A DNA stretch of 11,456 nucleotides. Origin: Dissophora ornata (taxonomy: Eukaryota > Mortierellomycota > Mortierellomycetes > Mortierellales > Mortierellaceae). Location of the stretch: the NCBI GenBank assembly GCA_025201705.1, contig MU617159.1, positions 9,797 through 21,252 on the forward strand, in the 5' to 3' direction. A program made the position numbers and the translations under genes. Under the pieces are notes generated by a model. It ran no database searches. It was not told the origin of the DNA and was given only the letters and a program-made list of their open reading frames with translations. This document shows positions 1-7,430 of the stretch, one piece after another (within the stretch, counting starts at the first letter, position 1; each line of letters opens with the position of its first letter).

Positions 1-231
1 AGAGCAAGAGTGAAGACACAGAGATAAATGGTTAATACGAAGAGCAGTTACGCACATCGACGCCATAGGCGTCGCTAGACCAAGCAAAAACTCTCGATTT
101 ATAATTTACTCGCTGGGCATGTTGAAAGAGGTGAGGGCAAGAGTGAAGACGACAGTTGTAAAAATGGTTAATACAAAGAACATCTGTACGCTGTAAGAGC
201 TTTACTTCGTGCAACCGATAAGAATACTTAC
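1..231 (-). other. Intron 1 of the secreted-protein gene (acceptor not resolved)
   Basis: The intron starts with GTAAGT at 231-226. Two TATTAAC branch-like motifs occur on the minus strand (near 174-168 and 38-32), each followed by a pyrimidine-rich stretch. The second tract runs to the window edge, so the true acceptor may lie outside. Acceptors inside the window exist: CAG near 190 gives only about a 41-nt intron, and TAG near 78 gives a short second exon ending at a TAA near 31. None is convincing. The inverted repeat GACGCC-ATA-GGCGTC lies at 59-73. Confidence 0.4.
4..191. repeat. Imperfect direct repeat, two copies about 133-136 bp apart
   Basis: Copy 1 spans about 4-53 and copy 2 about 137-191. 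Both begin with gcaagagtgaagac (4-17 and 137-150), share atggttaatac (28-38 and 164-174), and end in tacgc. The spacing drifts from 133 to 136 because of small indels. Both copies lie within the putative intron. Confidence 0.6.
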
Positions 232-326
232 CGACGTTCAAGGGTCGGAGCGGCGCCAATCATGGATCCGGTCATGGCGAGTGCCAACACAAGGACAAGA
301 AGAGAATAAACGGTGCGAGCAATCAT
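232..326 (-). CDS. First exon of a secreted protein (signal peptide), gene continues beyond the left edge
   Basis: Read on the minus strand from ATG at 326-324, this exon encodes about 31 residues that form a textbook secretory signal peptide: a short start with one Arg (MIARTVYS), a hydrophobic core rich in Leu, Val and Ala, then MTGSMIGAA before PTLERR. A signal peptidase cut after the Ala-Ala is plausible. The exon ends at a strong donor, GTAAGT at 231-226, in phase 2 (31 codons plus 2 nt). Without splicing the frame closes at once on the TAA inside the donor. An extracellular or wall-bound product is therefore expected, but the mature protein lies mostly outside the window, so no function can be given. 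The leader just upstream (327-400) is C/A/T-rich on this strand, like a fungal 5' UTR. Confidence 0.7.
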
Positions 327-1573
327 GGTTATGGTTCAAAGTAGAATGTAGTAGATGTGTTGGTGTAGCGGTGAAGTAGGAAAGAAAGATGAAATTATTG
401 AAATGTGCGAATCCACAAAGTGGGGATGGTGGACGACATTTCAGTTGTAGGAGGCACTTCTTTTTTTACATTGTCAAGTTCAGGGGGTGTCAGAAAGAGC
501 CTCCTTGGATAAATGCATGAAAAGATGTAGAAGGGCTCACCCAGGTCAACGCGGAGGGGAACAAAAGCAAGCCGACTTTAAAAAGAAGGAAAAGTAGTAG
601 ATGGAGGGAGGAAATCATGCAATAGCCTAAAGTGAACGCCTCAACGCCAAAATCCGCGAGAACGCGACGATTAGCGCCTTGATTTTTTTTAGTTGAATCT
701 ACACACATGAAGCAAAGAAAAAAAACAAAACGTGATTCCCGCCCCCTTACACGTGATCCCCCTGCTGCCCCTTTTTCGTCATTTTCGTCTTACTGATCTT
801 CCGATTGACTCCCCTCACATCTTCCACTGGCCACTCCTCTCTATTCTATCCTTTCATCTCGACAAACTCCCCATTGTAGATGTAGCTGTCAAGGACAGGG
901 CAGACAGAATTCAGGAATTATGTATGACAGGGGCGAGTGTGCAGGGCTATGGTTGGTGTGAATTGTATTGCAGACTGACGTTCTATGGACTATGGCTACG
1001 GAGTATTTATACGCGACGAAGGACACTACCTAGAGCATACGTCTGTAGGAAACCCGTTGGGCACGCCTCTGTGATAAGGTTAGGCTAGAGGGAGAACAGG
1101 CGAGAGCCCGGGGTCTAGAACTTGTGCATGTCGAATGAGCTCATTCCATTTCGCCCATTTGTTTCCTCATTCCCATTCCTCGACAATTCAGGCTCAGTTC
1201 GTGACAGTAGGCTAGCTCTTTAGACGATTCATTAATGTCAATGAAAACAGTACTTTTCATTCGCTGTCCAAGTTATACTCTCTTCTTCGCTGCTCAAGCC
1301 CTAAGCATTACGCTTGAATGGAACAACTGGGGCAATATCATTCTTAACGACCGCCACCTAACCCTTGGAAGCAAGACGCGTGATATTGTCGCTTGACAAC
1401 TGGGAATTCTATCTTCTTTTGGCCTTTGGATTGGCGTCAGAACTGTTTACAGTAATGACAGAACATGTTGTAAGCGAAAGCAGAAAATGAAGTGCAGTGC
1501 ATGTACAGCCTCAGACGCGGACATTTTTTTGGCACTTTGAAACAAACGCGCACCAACCATTCACCAAGCGTCC
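327..1573. other. Non-coding region, no supportable gene
   Basis: This holds the upstream region of the minus-strand secreted-protein gene and then about 1.1 kb with no recognisable coding region. The longest open stretch (732-1088, plus strand) encodes a protein of arbitrary-looking composition without a domain. Minor items are an A-rich run at 715-731, a CACGTG E-box-like site at 750-755 and a short direct repeat cgtgatyccc at 731-740 and 752-761. No clear TATA box was seen for the secreted-protein gene. The left end of the Helitron could lie in the right part of this region. Confidence 0.5.
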
Positions 1574-1785
1574 AATGCCTTCAAAATTGTACGAAATGAC
1601 GTGTCAATGACCAGAGTACCTGAAAGATACTTGATTCTTCGTCCAAAGTACTTCGCGCTCTTTCGAGCGATGCCTTCAAAGCGCACGACTTGACGTGTCA
1701 TCTCAGAGTATCCGGTCAGCGTGTGATCAGAGTACTTGGCCTGAAAGCCAGTTGATTCTTCGTCCCAAATACTTCAGGCTCCTTG
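1574..1785. repeat. Tandem duplication of about 100 bp upstream of the Helitron gene
   Basis: Unit A (about 1574-1669) and unit B (about 1670-1785) align along their length. Shared blocks are atgccttcaaa (1574-1584, 1670-1680), tgacgtgtca (1597-1606, 1691-1700), ga(c/t)cagagtac (1609-1619, 1725-1735) and ttgattcttcgtcc (1631-1644, 1752-1765). Unit B carries about 20 extra nt that repeat the cagagta motif. The block lies about 120 bp upstream of the Helitron start codon and may belong to the element's 5' region. Confidence 0.65.
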
Positions 1786-1902
1786 AGGCGGAAAGCGAAG
1801 TTTTTTTGGTGTTCTGGACAGGATCCTCGCTGAGCAAATAAAAAGAAAGTGTGCTGTAAGAGGGCCTGTACTCTGAACATTACACCAAAACTCTTCCAAA
1901 TC

Positions 1903-3150
1903 ATGGCGAAGAGAAAATACAACGCAACTCAGCGGCGTGCATCTTGCAACAATTTCAGCCACACTCGCTGCCCCATGAACCCCAAGAGAGCACGTCTCCA
2001 ATCTCCGTCCGCATCTATTTCGCTTGATGCTGAGGGCTATGCTGACATGGAGAACGGTCCAACGCCCGAAGCCGGCGCTTCCTATGAGTCAAGCCATGCA
2101 GCAGAATTTCAGCGGGTCCAGTCTTTGCTGTTGGCTGCATTTACAGGAGTGGAGACTGTTTCATACAAGCGTCTTGGTCGAATAGATCGGACGTGCCGCT
2201 ATTGTTCAGCGAAGGTGTGGGTCGAGGTGTATTCCTTTTTTTTTTCTTCTTTCTTTGGCCTATGAAATAACGCCAAATACCCGTTGTCTTCTCTTTTGAC
2301 CCTTACAATGGAGCGAGTTCAAAATTCCACTCTCCGAGATCCAGCGTTCTCTGTATGCTGCCGTCAGGGCAAAACTGTCTTGGATCCTCTCCCCAGACTC
2401 CCGATGTCCTGTACAATCTCTATACTAGCACGAACGTTGAGAAGGACATCTCGAAAAGGTTTCTAGAACACATAAGGACCTTTAACACCACCTTCCCCTT
2501 CACATCTACCGGATGCCAGTTGGATCTCTCAGTTATGAATTGCCGAGGGCCACCGATGATCCGTATCCACGGTGAGGTCTATCATACTTTGGCACGATTT
2601 TTCCAGGCGAAGGAGGACTACAGAAGTTCGCTCAGCTGTACAAACACAACACAGAACACGCCAGTAACCGTATCGAACTCATCAATCGAAGTATCAGAGA
2701 AGCTCGACAGGATCGGCGTATCGTGGACGGTCTGCAAGAGATGATGAACCGGAACCCATGTGCACAGCAGTGTAGAAATATCGGGGAGCGTATCCGTGCC
2801 GAAGAGGCTCAGCATGAGGATTATTGCGAAACGCTCCAACGACGCACGGCGTTATAATGCCCCGACGGCAAAAGAAGTCGCTGCTATCCTCCTAGGTGAC
2901 GGTTCGGACTGTGCTGAAGATCGAGATATCGTCTTTCAGCTACACGACAACAGTTTCAAGAGAGTCTCCATCTACCATCCGTCATATTATCCTATGGCCT
3001 ACCCTCTCCTGTCCCCACTGGGCAGTGACGGCTTTAGACTTGGGCTCCACTTGACGCGGCGAGACGGGCCCGTACTGCAGCCATCTCAGGATCGCCTTAC
3101 TATGAAGGACTTCAGTTCATATCGGCTACAACTTCGAGAAGGTGATCATC
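1903..3150 (+). pseudogene. Helitron RepHel, N-terminal part (frameshifted)
   Basis: ATG at 1903 opens a basic N-terminus (MAKRKYNATQRR). A zinc-finger-like segment follows, with CRYCSAKVWVE at the end of exon 1 and RVQNSTLRDPAFSVCC after the intron, matching the Helitron pattern CxxCxA..W..ER...P.FS.CC. Next come segments typical of Helitron N-termini: RFLEHIRTFNTTFPFTS, RGPPMIRIHGEVYHTLARF, then QKFAQLYKHNTEHASNRIE, then YNAPTAKEVAAILLGDG, HPSYYPMAYPLL and MKDFSSYRLQLR. These lie in different frames. The frame changes near 2395-2410, 2600-2610, 2850 and 3145, so the gene is broken at least four times here. The order of blocks is that of an intact family member; only the frame is lost. An alternative start at 1849 in the same frame is possible, but 1903 begins the basic segment. 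Confidence 0.8.
2227..2313 (+). other. Probable intron in the Helitron gene
   Basis: GT at 2227-2228 and AG at 2312-2313 bound an 87-nt segment with a long T-rich tract and an ATAAC branch-like motif at 2267-2271. Removing it joins ...AKVWVE to RVQNST... in the same frame and restores the family pattern across the join. Unspliced, the frame stops at 2263-2265. The length is divisible by three, but the segment contains that stop, which supports splicing. Confidence 0.6.
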
Positions 3151-4200
3151 TTTCGTTCCAAGCATTTATTTATGCAGTTCGATGTCGACATGTATGCCGC
3201 GATGGCGATGAACCAGCTGACATGGTGCTATTGGAACCAGAAAACGATGAGATTCTACCTGCTTTTTTTTTTTTTTTTTTTTTCCTTATCGCACAAAAAA
3301 AAAAACTTTCGGTCGAATAATTGCCCGTCGATGGCAGGTATTCAAGACGCAATCCGCGAGGGTGACACGGACCCGTCCACTGTTGGTCGTCGAATTGTAT
3401 TACCCCCATCCTTCACGTCGGGACCCCGACACATGGTCCAGTTGTATCAGGATGCCATGGCGATTGTGCGCGCGACGTCTTCTCCGGATTATTTCATAAC
3501 CTTCACATGCAATCCGGCTTGGTTAAAGATTTCAGAGGCCCTCTTCTCCGGCCAAGTTGCCCATGACCGTCCGGATCTACTGCCGCGGGTGTTCAACTTC
3601 AAACTCAAAGACCTCATGCGAGACTTGACCGTGAACGATATCTTCGGAAAAGTTGTCGCGTTTGTGTCCGTAGTAGAGCTCCAAAAGCGAGGTCTCCCAC
3701 ACGCACACATCCTTCTGATCCTTGCGCCAGAAGACAAGCCCCGGACGCTCGAGGATATAGATCGCTTCATATCTGCCGAGATTCCAGATCCTGCTACACA
3801 TCCGCGGGCTTACGAGACGGTGAAAAAGTGCATGGTCTATCGCCTCTGCGGTCCAAAAAATCCAACGGCCGACTGTATGGAGAATCAGAAGTGCGGCAAG
3901 AACTTCCCAAAGGCGTTTCTGGAATTAACGACCTGTACAGAAGACGAATACCCCATATACCGACGCCGGGACAATGGCCGTACTTTTACATTTGATGCCA
4001 ATGCAGGAAGGAGTCGACGAGTAGTTGAAAACCGTTCGACCGTCCCGCATAACCTGCACTTGACAGCAAAGTATAATGCTTACATCAACGTAGAGATCCG
4101 CACGAGCATCTTCGCAGTGAAGTACCTATTCAAATACATTTACAAAGGTCATGATCGTGCCACCATTTGCATCAGCCGAGGAAACGCTATCCCAAGAAGA
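3151..4200 (+). pseudogene. Helitron Rep (HUH endonuclease) core, still open
   Basis: One frame stays open from about 3142 to 4350 and holds the Rep catalytic domain that nicks and joins single-stranded DNA. It begins with HLFMQFDVDMYAAMAMNQL and runs through DPSTVGRRIVLPPSF, then motif 1 FITFTCNPAW from about 3493. The metal-binding pair is PHAH (His codons 3700-3702 and 3706-3708) and the tyrosine motif is KYLFKYIYKGHDRAT (Tyr codons 4123-4125 and 4135-4137, spaced YxxxY). All catalytic residues that I can judge are present. A Phe-rich low-complexity insert sits at about 3258-3335. The domain ends soon after GHDRAT, where the rest of Rep is missing. It is a fossil domain inside a broken gene rather than a working protein. 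Confidence 0.85.
3263..3305. repeat. T21 and A11 tracts inside the Rep coding sequence
   Basis: A run of 21 T (3263-3283) is followed 11 nt later by 11 A (3295-3305), which can pair as a hairpin. It codes for poly-Phe and interrupts the conserved stretch between NQKTMRF and AGIQDAI, where relatives have only a few residues. It looks like a later low-complexity expansion or insertion. I found no GT donor that would make it an intron. Confidence 0.75.
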
Positions 4201-5055
4201 TACGGGGAATCTCCAGAAACGAGCGGATCTACACATACACTAACATGCGGGTGGCTGCCAACCATGCCAACCAATGGTTTATTGATTTTTCTGCTTCACG
4301 TTGGAGAGGGCCCTGAACCAACAGTCGCAGTCGGAGACCACAGCGATTAAATTTACATACCGCTCATCAAAGCCATCTATCACCATTGACACTACTCCAC
4401 TGGACCCTGACCTCCTCATGAGTAGTATCATCTTGACGCCCCGCGACAAGGATGTTGCCACACTGAACAATATGGCCACCGATATGCTGTATCACGGGCA
4501 GGACAGGATTTACAAAGGACAGGACTCTGTCTCGGACCCAGAGCCATCAGGTCGGTATCCCATCGAATACTTGAACTCACTCGACCCCCGGGATTAGAGC
4601 CCTATGAACTGCGGTTGAAGGTCGGACAGCCTGTGGTTCTCATACGCGATATGAACGCTAAGCAGGGTCTTTGCAATGGCACGCGGCTCATTATCAGGTA
4701 CCTTGAGAGAAAGGTAATACACGCAGACATTCTCTTTGGCGCACACAGAGTTAAGCGCGTCTTTCTCCCTCGCATCCCTCTGACCACTGCCGATGATGGC
4801 ACATGCCCCGTCATGTAAACAAGGAGTCAGTTCCCAACCAAGCCTGCCTTCGCCATGACCATCAACAAGGCTCAAGGGCAGACACTCAACTCCGTTGGCG
4901 TTTACCTCCCAGAGCCTGTGTTCGGTCATGGCCAACTCTATGTCGCGCTTTCCCGATGTACAGATCCTCGCCGTCTGAAGGTCTTTATCAGCAAAGGCAC
5001 TCTTCAAGGAAGGGACGGCACATATACCCGCAATATAGTTTACAAAATCATATAG
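4200..5055 (+). pseudogene. Helitron Pif1-type helicase, C-terminal remnant
   Basis: Only the C-terminal half of the helicase is left. Recognisable segments are YTYTNMRVAANHANQWFIDF (about 4230-4288), LLHVGEGPEPTV, then SSIILTPRDKDVATLNNM and RYPIEYLNSLDP, then PYELRLKVGQPVVLIRDMN, GLCNGTRLI and PRIPLT, and finally AFAMTINKAQGQTL, GVYLPEPVFGHGQLYVALSR and the end RNIVYKII. The Walker A and B motifs of the N-terminal half are absent. Frame changes occur near 4288, 4330 and in a C run near 4585-4590. TAA at 4816-4818 interrupts the segment leading into the QFP...AFAMTINKAQGQT block. The last motif ends at the normal family C-terminus (stop at 5053-5055), so the 3' end is original and the losses are internal. 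Confidence 0.85.
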
Positions 5056-5100
5056 AACACCCGCGTTATACCCGCGATATTTTCAGAAGATCCGTATTAT

Positions 5101-5106
5101 AATAAA
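5101..5106 (+). promoter_or_regulatory. Poly(A) signal AATAAA of the Helitron gene
   Basis: AATAAA lies 46 nt after the helicase stop codon, in an AT-rich stretch, at the usual distance for a 3' end signal. Confidence 0.5.
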
Positions 5107-5123
5107 GCCATCAGTCCCCATTC

Positions 5124-5156
5124 CTCACTCGTGCGTGAGCCACGGGCTTTTGCTAG
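5124..5156 (+). other. Candidate Helitron 3' terminus: hairpin plus CTAG
   Basis: CTCAC (5124-5128) and GTGAG (5135-5139) form a 5-bp stem with a 6-nt loop. Thirteen nt later comes CTAG (5153-5156), then T. Helitrons end in a short hairpin about 10-12 nt before CTRR and insert 5' of a T. This site meets both rules and lies about 100 bp after the helicase stop. The stem is short, so chance is not excluded. Confidence 0.55.
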
Positions 5157-5158
5157 TA

Positions 5159-5177
5159 ATGACATAATCGGTCTCGG
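5159..5177 (+). repeat. Left terminal inverted repeat of the pogo-like element
   Basis: It starts ATGACAT just inside the TA. It pairs with the complement of 7335-7353, which begins CTGACAT. About 12 of 18 positions agree, with one gap. Further in, TGTCAC occurs near 5187 and 5201, and CACAGCTGAA near 5207. Confidence 0.55.
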
Positions 5178-6144
5178 CTTAAAAATGTCACTGAAGGTGT
5201 TGTCACCACAGCTGAAATTCTCATTCCTCATCATTCACTTCATTGTCAGAATCAAAACACATGAATAAACCTCCATCCACCAAGAGAGTCCGAAAGGCTC
5301 TTTCTACTGCACAGAAGCAGGAAATTATCACGCTTGCAAGAAAACGGCCTCATTTAACTCAGGAGGATATCGCCACCCGCTTCAGCTGTGCACGTTCAAC
5401 GATCGCAACGATATTAAAAAACAAAGAGAAGTGGCTCAAGGAGTTCAGCGACGGGAACGACCCAAACCTTTTTAAGCGACGAAAACCGCAATGGCCGTTG
5501 CTGGAGAAGGCGCTCGTCGCTTGGATGGAAGACGCCAACATCCACAATATTATTGTGTCCGATGCAATCCTGAGGGAAAAAGCGAAACGGTTACATGCAA
5601 AGCTGTATCCGAAGGATGTGAAGAGCAACATGCCTGGGCCCAGCAACGAGGATAGCATCAGACCATCTGACAACCCCAGCAATAATGCTGAAGCCGATGT
5701 AATAGCCTCCTTCGCCAATATGGATAGCGATACACTCTTGAACGATGAGCAACAGTCGCCTTTTCCAGAAGACAAGGAGATGGATGACGATAATAACGAC
5801 TATGGACGATTCTCTGCAACTGAAGGCTGGCTATCCCGATTCAAGTCTCGGCACGGACTGAAAAGCTATCGACTTCATGAAGAAGCGGCTAGTGTTGATG
5901 TGGAATCCCTCCCTGCCGCTATACAAGATATCCGAACCAAAATTGCTGGATACCAGCTTGAAGATATTTTTAATGCCGCCGAAAAAGGTCTATTCTTTCG
6001 TATGCTGCCGAACCAAACCTTGGCAACAGGGGTTCATGAGGACCCAAAGACAGACGAAACGCGTGTTACGGTGCTCCTAGCAGCCAATGCTACTGGAACT
6101 CAGAAACTAAAGCCACTAATAATCGGGACAGCAGCCAAGCCTCT

Positions 6145-6214
6145 GTAAGCTAAATGATAATATCTGTTTTTTGTCTTTGCAACGATTACACTCCCTAACG
6201 AATTCTTTTTGTAG
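6145..6214 (+). other. Intron of the transposase gene
   Basis: This is a 70-nt intron with GTAAGC donor, a CTAAC branch point at 6195-6199 and TTTTTGTAG acceptor. Splicing joins ...IIGTAAKPL to GFN, then TAA, then PMSTLPGIKYRNN in the family's frame. The exon-2 stop therefore remains after correct splicing. Confidence 0.85.
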
Positions 6215-7136
6215 GGGATTCAATTAACCTATGTCAACATTACCAGGCATCAAGTATCGCAACAACGAATCAGCATGGATGACCAAACTCATATTCAACC
6301 GTTGGCTCGTTGATCTGGACAAGCAATTTCGCAAACAAAGTCGCCAGGCTGTATTGCCTATAGACAGTGCTGGTTGTCACAACATTGAAGACGATATGAC
6401 TCTTACCAATTTGAAGGTAGTCTTTCTACCTTCAAATACAACCAGTCATTTGCGGCCTACGGGTGCCGGCATTATTGCCAATTTCAAAGCCCACTACCGA
6501 AGCCTTCATGTTGGTCTTGTGATGAAGCTGTTTGATCAGGAACGAGCGCGACTCACCAATGACCATATCAAGTTGAAAACACTACACTTGCGAGAAGCAA
6601 TTACCTTTGTCGTTCGATCCTGGCATAGTGTCAAACAGACAACAATAGCGAACTGCTGGCGTGGCACCGGACTCCTGGGAGAGAACGCTGTAAACGAAGC
6701 GCGTCGAGCTATCGATGTTGAGATTAGAGATGCTCGTATGGAGATTCAGTCGTTGATCAACCAGATTCCTGACGATGCTATTCTCAACCGAATGGATGCA
6801 GACGCCTATCTCACATTCGAGCAAGGGCATGGTCAAGAGAAACCAAAGACAGTCGATGAAATCGTGAAGATGGTGACCGATACGGAAGCTGAAGATGGAG
6901 AGGAACAGTGCGAGTTGAACGATGACCAGTTTGATGGAGAGGCTCCAACGAAGCAATTGGACCCAGGAGTACTAATGGCTGGTCTTGAGGATGTTGCATG
7001 TTATTTGCAACAGCAAGCAGGGAAACTTGGAGAGGGGGATGACGAGGATGTGGACCTCAAAGCGAAGCTTGATCAACTCTTTGCGGATACTCTGAAAGTG
7101 ATGGAAGGCCTCTCCGTCTTAACAAAAATGAATAAG

Positions 7137-7214
7137 AAACAAAGCCGCATCACAGACTTTGTCGAAACTCCAAAAAAAATAATTTCTACCCAGAAACAAA
7201 GTCGCATCACGGAC
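7137..7214 (+). repeat. Duplicated 21-nt coding repeat (KQSRITD, PIP-box-like)
   Basis: Copy 1 at 7137-7157 and copy 2 at 7194-7214 match at 19 of 21 positions; both differences are silent. Each encodes KQSRITD. Copy 1 continues with Phe-Val, giving Q..I..F, the core of a PCNA-interacting (PIP) box. Copy 2 is followed directly by TAG and then TTC. Confidence 0.75.
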
Positions 7215-7334
7215 TAGTTCAAAAAAATATAGCCAAATGTCACTATAAAGATTAAGTTACCAGCCAAGCTATATTTTCGTTTTCAAGAATAGTGTCACTG
7301 TCACTACAGACGAGGATCACAGCTGAATGTCACT

Positions 7335-7353
7335 ACCGCAGCGGAGATGTCAG
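7335..7353 (-). repeat. Right terminal inverted repeat of the pogo-like element
   Basis: Read on the minus strand it begins CTGACATC, matching the left end ATGACATA, and it is followed by TA at 7354-7355. Subterminal TGTCAC copies lie near 7238, 7293, 7299 and 7329, and CACAGCTGAA lies near 7319. Confidence 0.55.
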
Positions 7354-7389
7354 TATGTACACATGTCGTCTCATCAAATCTTTCAGGAG

Positions 7390-7395
7390 TTTATT
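7390..7395 (-). promoter_or_regulatory. Poly(A) signal AATAAA of the MFS transporter gene
   Basis: On the minus strand AATAAA lies about 35 nt past the TAG stop at 7433-7431. The pogo-like element ends 35 bp further on, so the transporter's 3' UTR is squeezed against it. Confidence 0.6.
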
Positions 7396-7430
7396 AATCA
7401 ATGCTCTACACTCCTTTCCGAATATCGATC

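Larger units (their letters stand above)
1903..5156 (+). mobile_element. Degenerate Helitron (rolling-circle transposon), left end undefined
   Basis: The segment holds, in order, a Helitron N-terminal zinc-finger region, a Rep (HUH endonuclease) domain, the C-terminal part of a Pif1-type helicase, a poly(A) signal and a Helitron-like 3' terminus. Helitrons transpose by rolling circle using a RepHel protein, insert between A and T and make no target duplication. This copy cannot encode the protein because of many frameshifts, an in-frame stop and a large internal deletion. The start given is the first codon of the gene. The true 5' TC end lies upstream and I could not fix it. The right end is set by CTAG at 5153-5156, followed by T. 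Confidence 0.85.
5261..7217 (+). pseudogene. pogo/CENP-B-like DDE transposase, two exons, inactivated
   Basis: Exon 1 is 5261-6144 and exon 2 is 6215-7217; spliced, it is 629 codons including the stop. ATG at 5261 is the first in frame. Residues about 8-60 form a Psq-type helix-turn-helix (ALSTAQKQEIITLARK...SRFSCARSTI-like), and about 75-220 a CENP-B-type HTH split by an acidic linker (GWLSRFKSRHGLKSYRLHEE). The DDE_1 catalytic domain follows. Its first Asp, in the family motif NADE, is Ala (NAAEKG, codon 5978-5980). The second is present (PIDSAGCH, Asp 6363-6365). The third, in the family motif PMDAG, is Gly (PTGAGII, 6462-6464). TAA at 6225-6227 interrupts exon 2 just after the splice. The C-terminus is acidic and ends in a doubled QSRITD motif. 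The loss of two catalytic residues plus a stop codon argues for decay. A domesticated DNA-binding role is possible but less likely. Confidence 0.8.
5157..7355 (+). mobile_element. pogo/Tigger-type DNA transposon with TA target duplication
   Basis: A 2.2-kb unit flanked by TA (5157-5158 and 7354-7355) encloses a CENP-B-like DDE transposase gene. Its ends are inverted: ATGACAT at 5159-5165 and ATGTCAG at 7347-7353, with looser matching for about 18 bp. Tc1/mariner/pogo elements duplicate TA on insertion, so flanks and gene agree. TGTCAC motifs and one CAGCTGAA block recur inside both ends. The transposase is damaged, so this copy is not autonomous. Confidence 0.75.

Noticed and set aside
59..73. 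GACGCC-ATA-GGCGTC hairpin as a terminator or binding site
   Set aside because: Short, isolated and inside a probable intron; chance is likely.
490..708. 72-codon minus-strand open frame with a Leu/Phe-rich stretch resembling a membrane helix
   Set aside because: It lies upstream of the secreted-protein gene with no start context and a T-rich low-complexity origin for the hydrophobic run.
732..1088. 118-codon open frame on the plus strand
   Set aside because: No domain, no signal peptide, odd composition and no splice or promoter context; it starts in a pyrimidine-rich tract.
3258..3338. Intron in the Rep domain covering the T/A tracts
   Set aside because: No GT donor gives a join that keeps the family sequence; a GC donor would throw the frame off.
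5359..5775. 138-codon minus-strand frame
   Set aside because: Antisense shadow of transposase exon 1, which has clear HTH domains on the plus strand.
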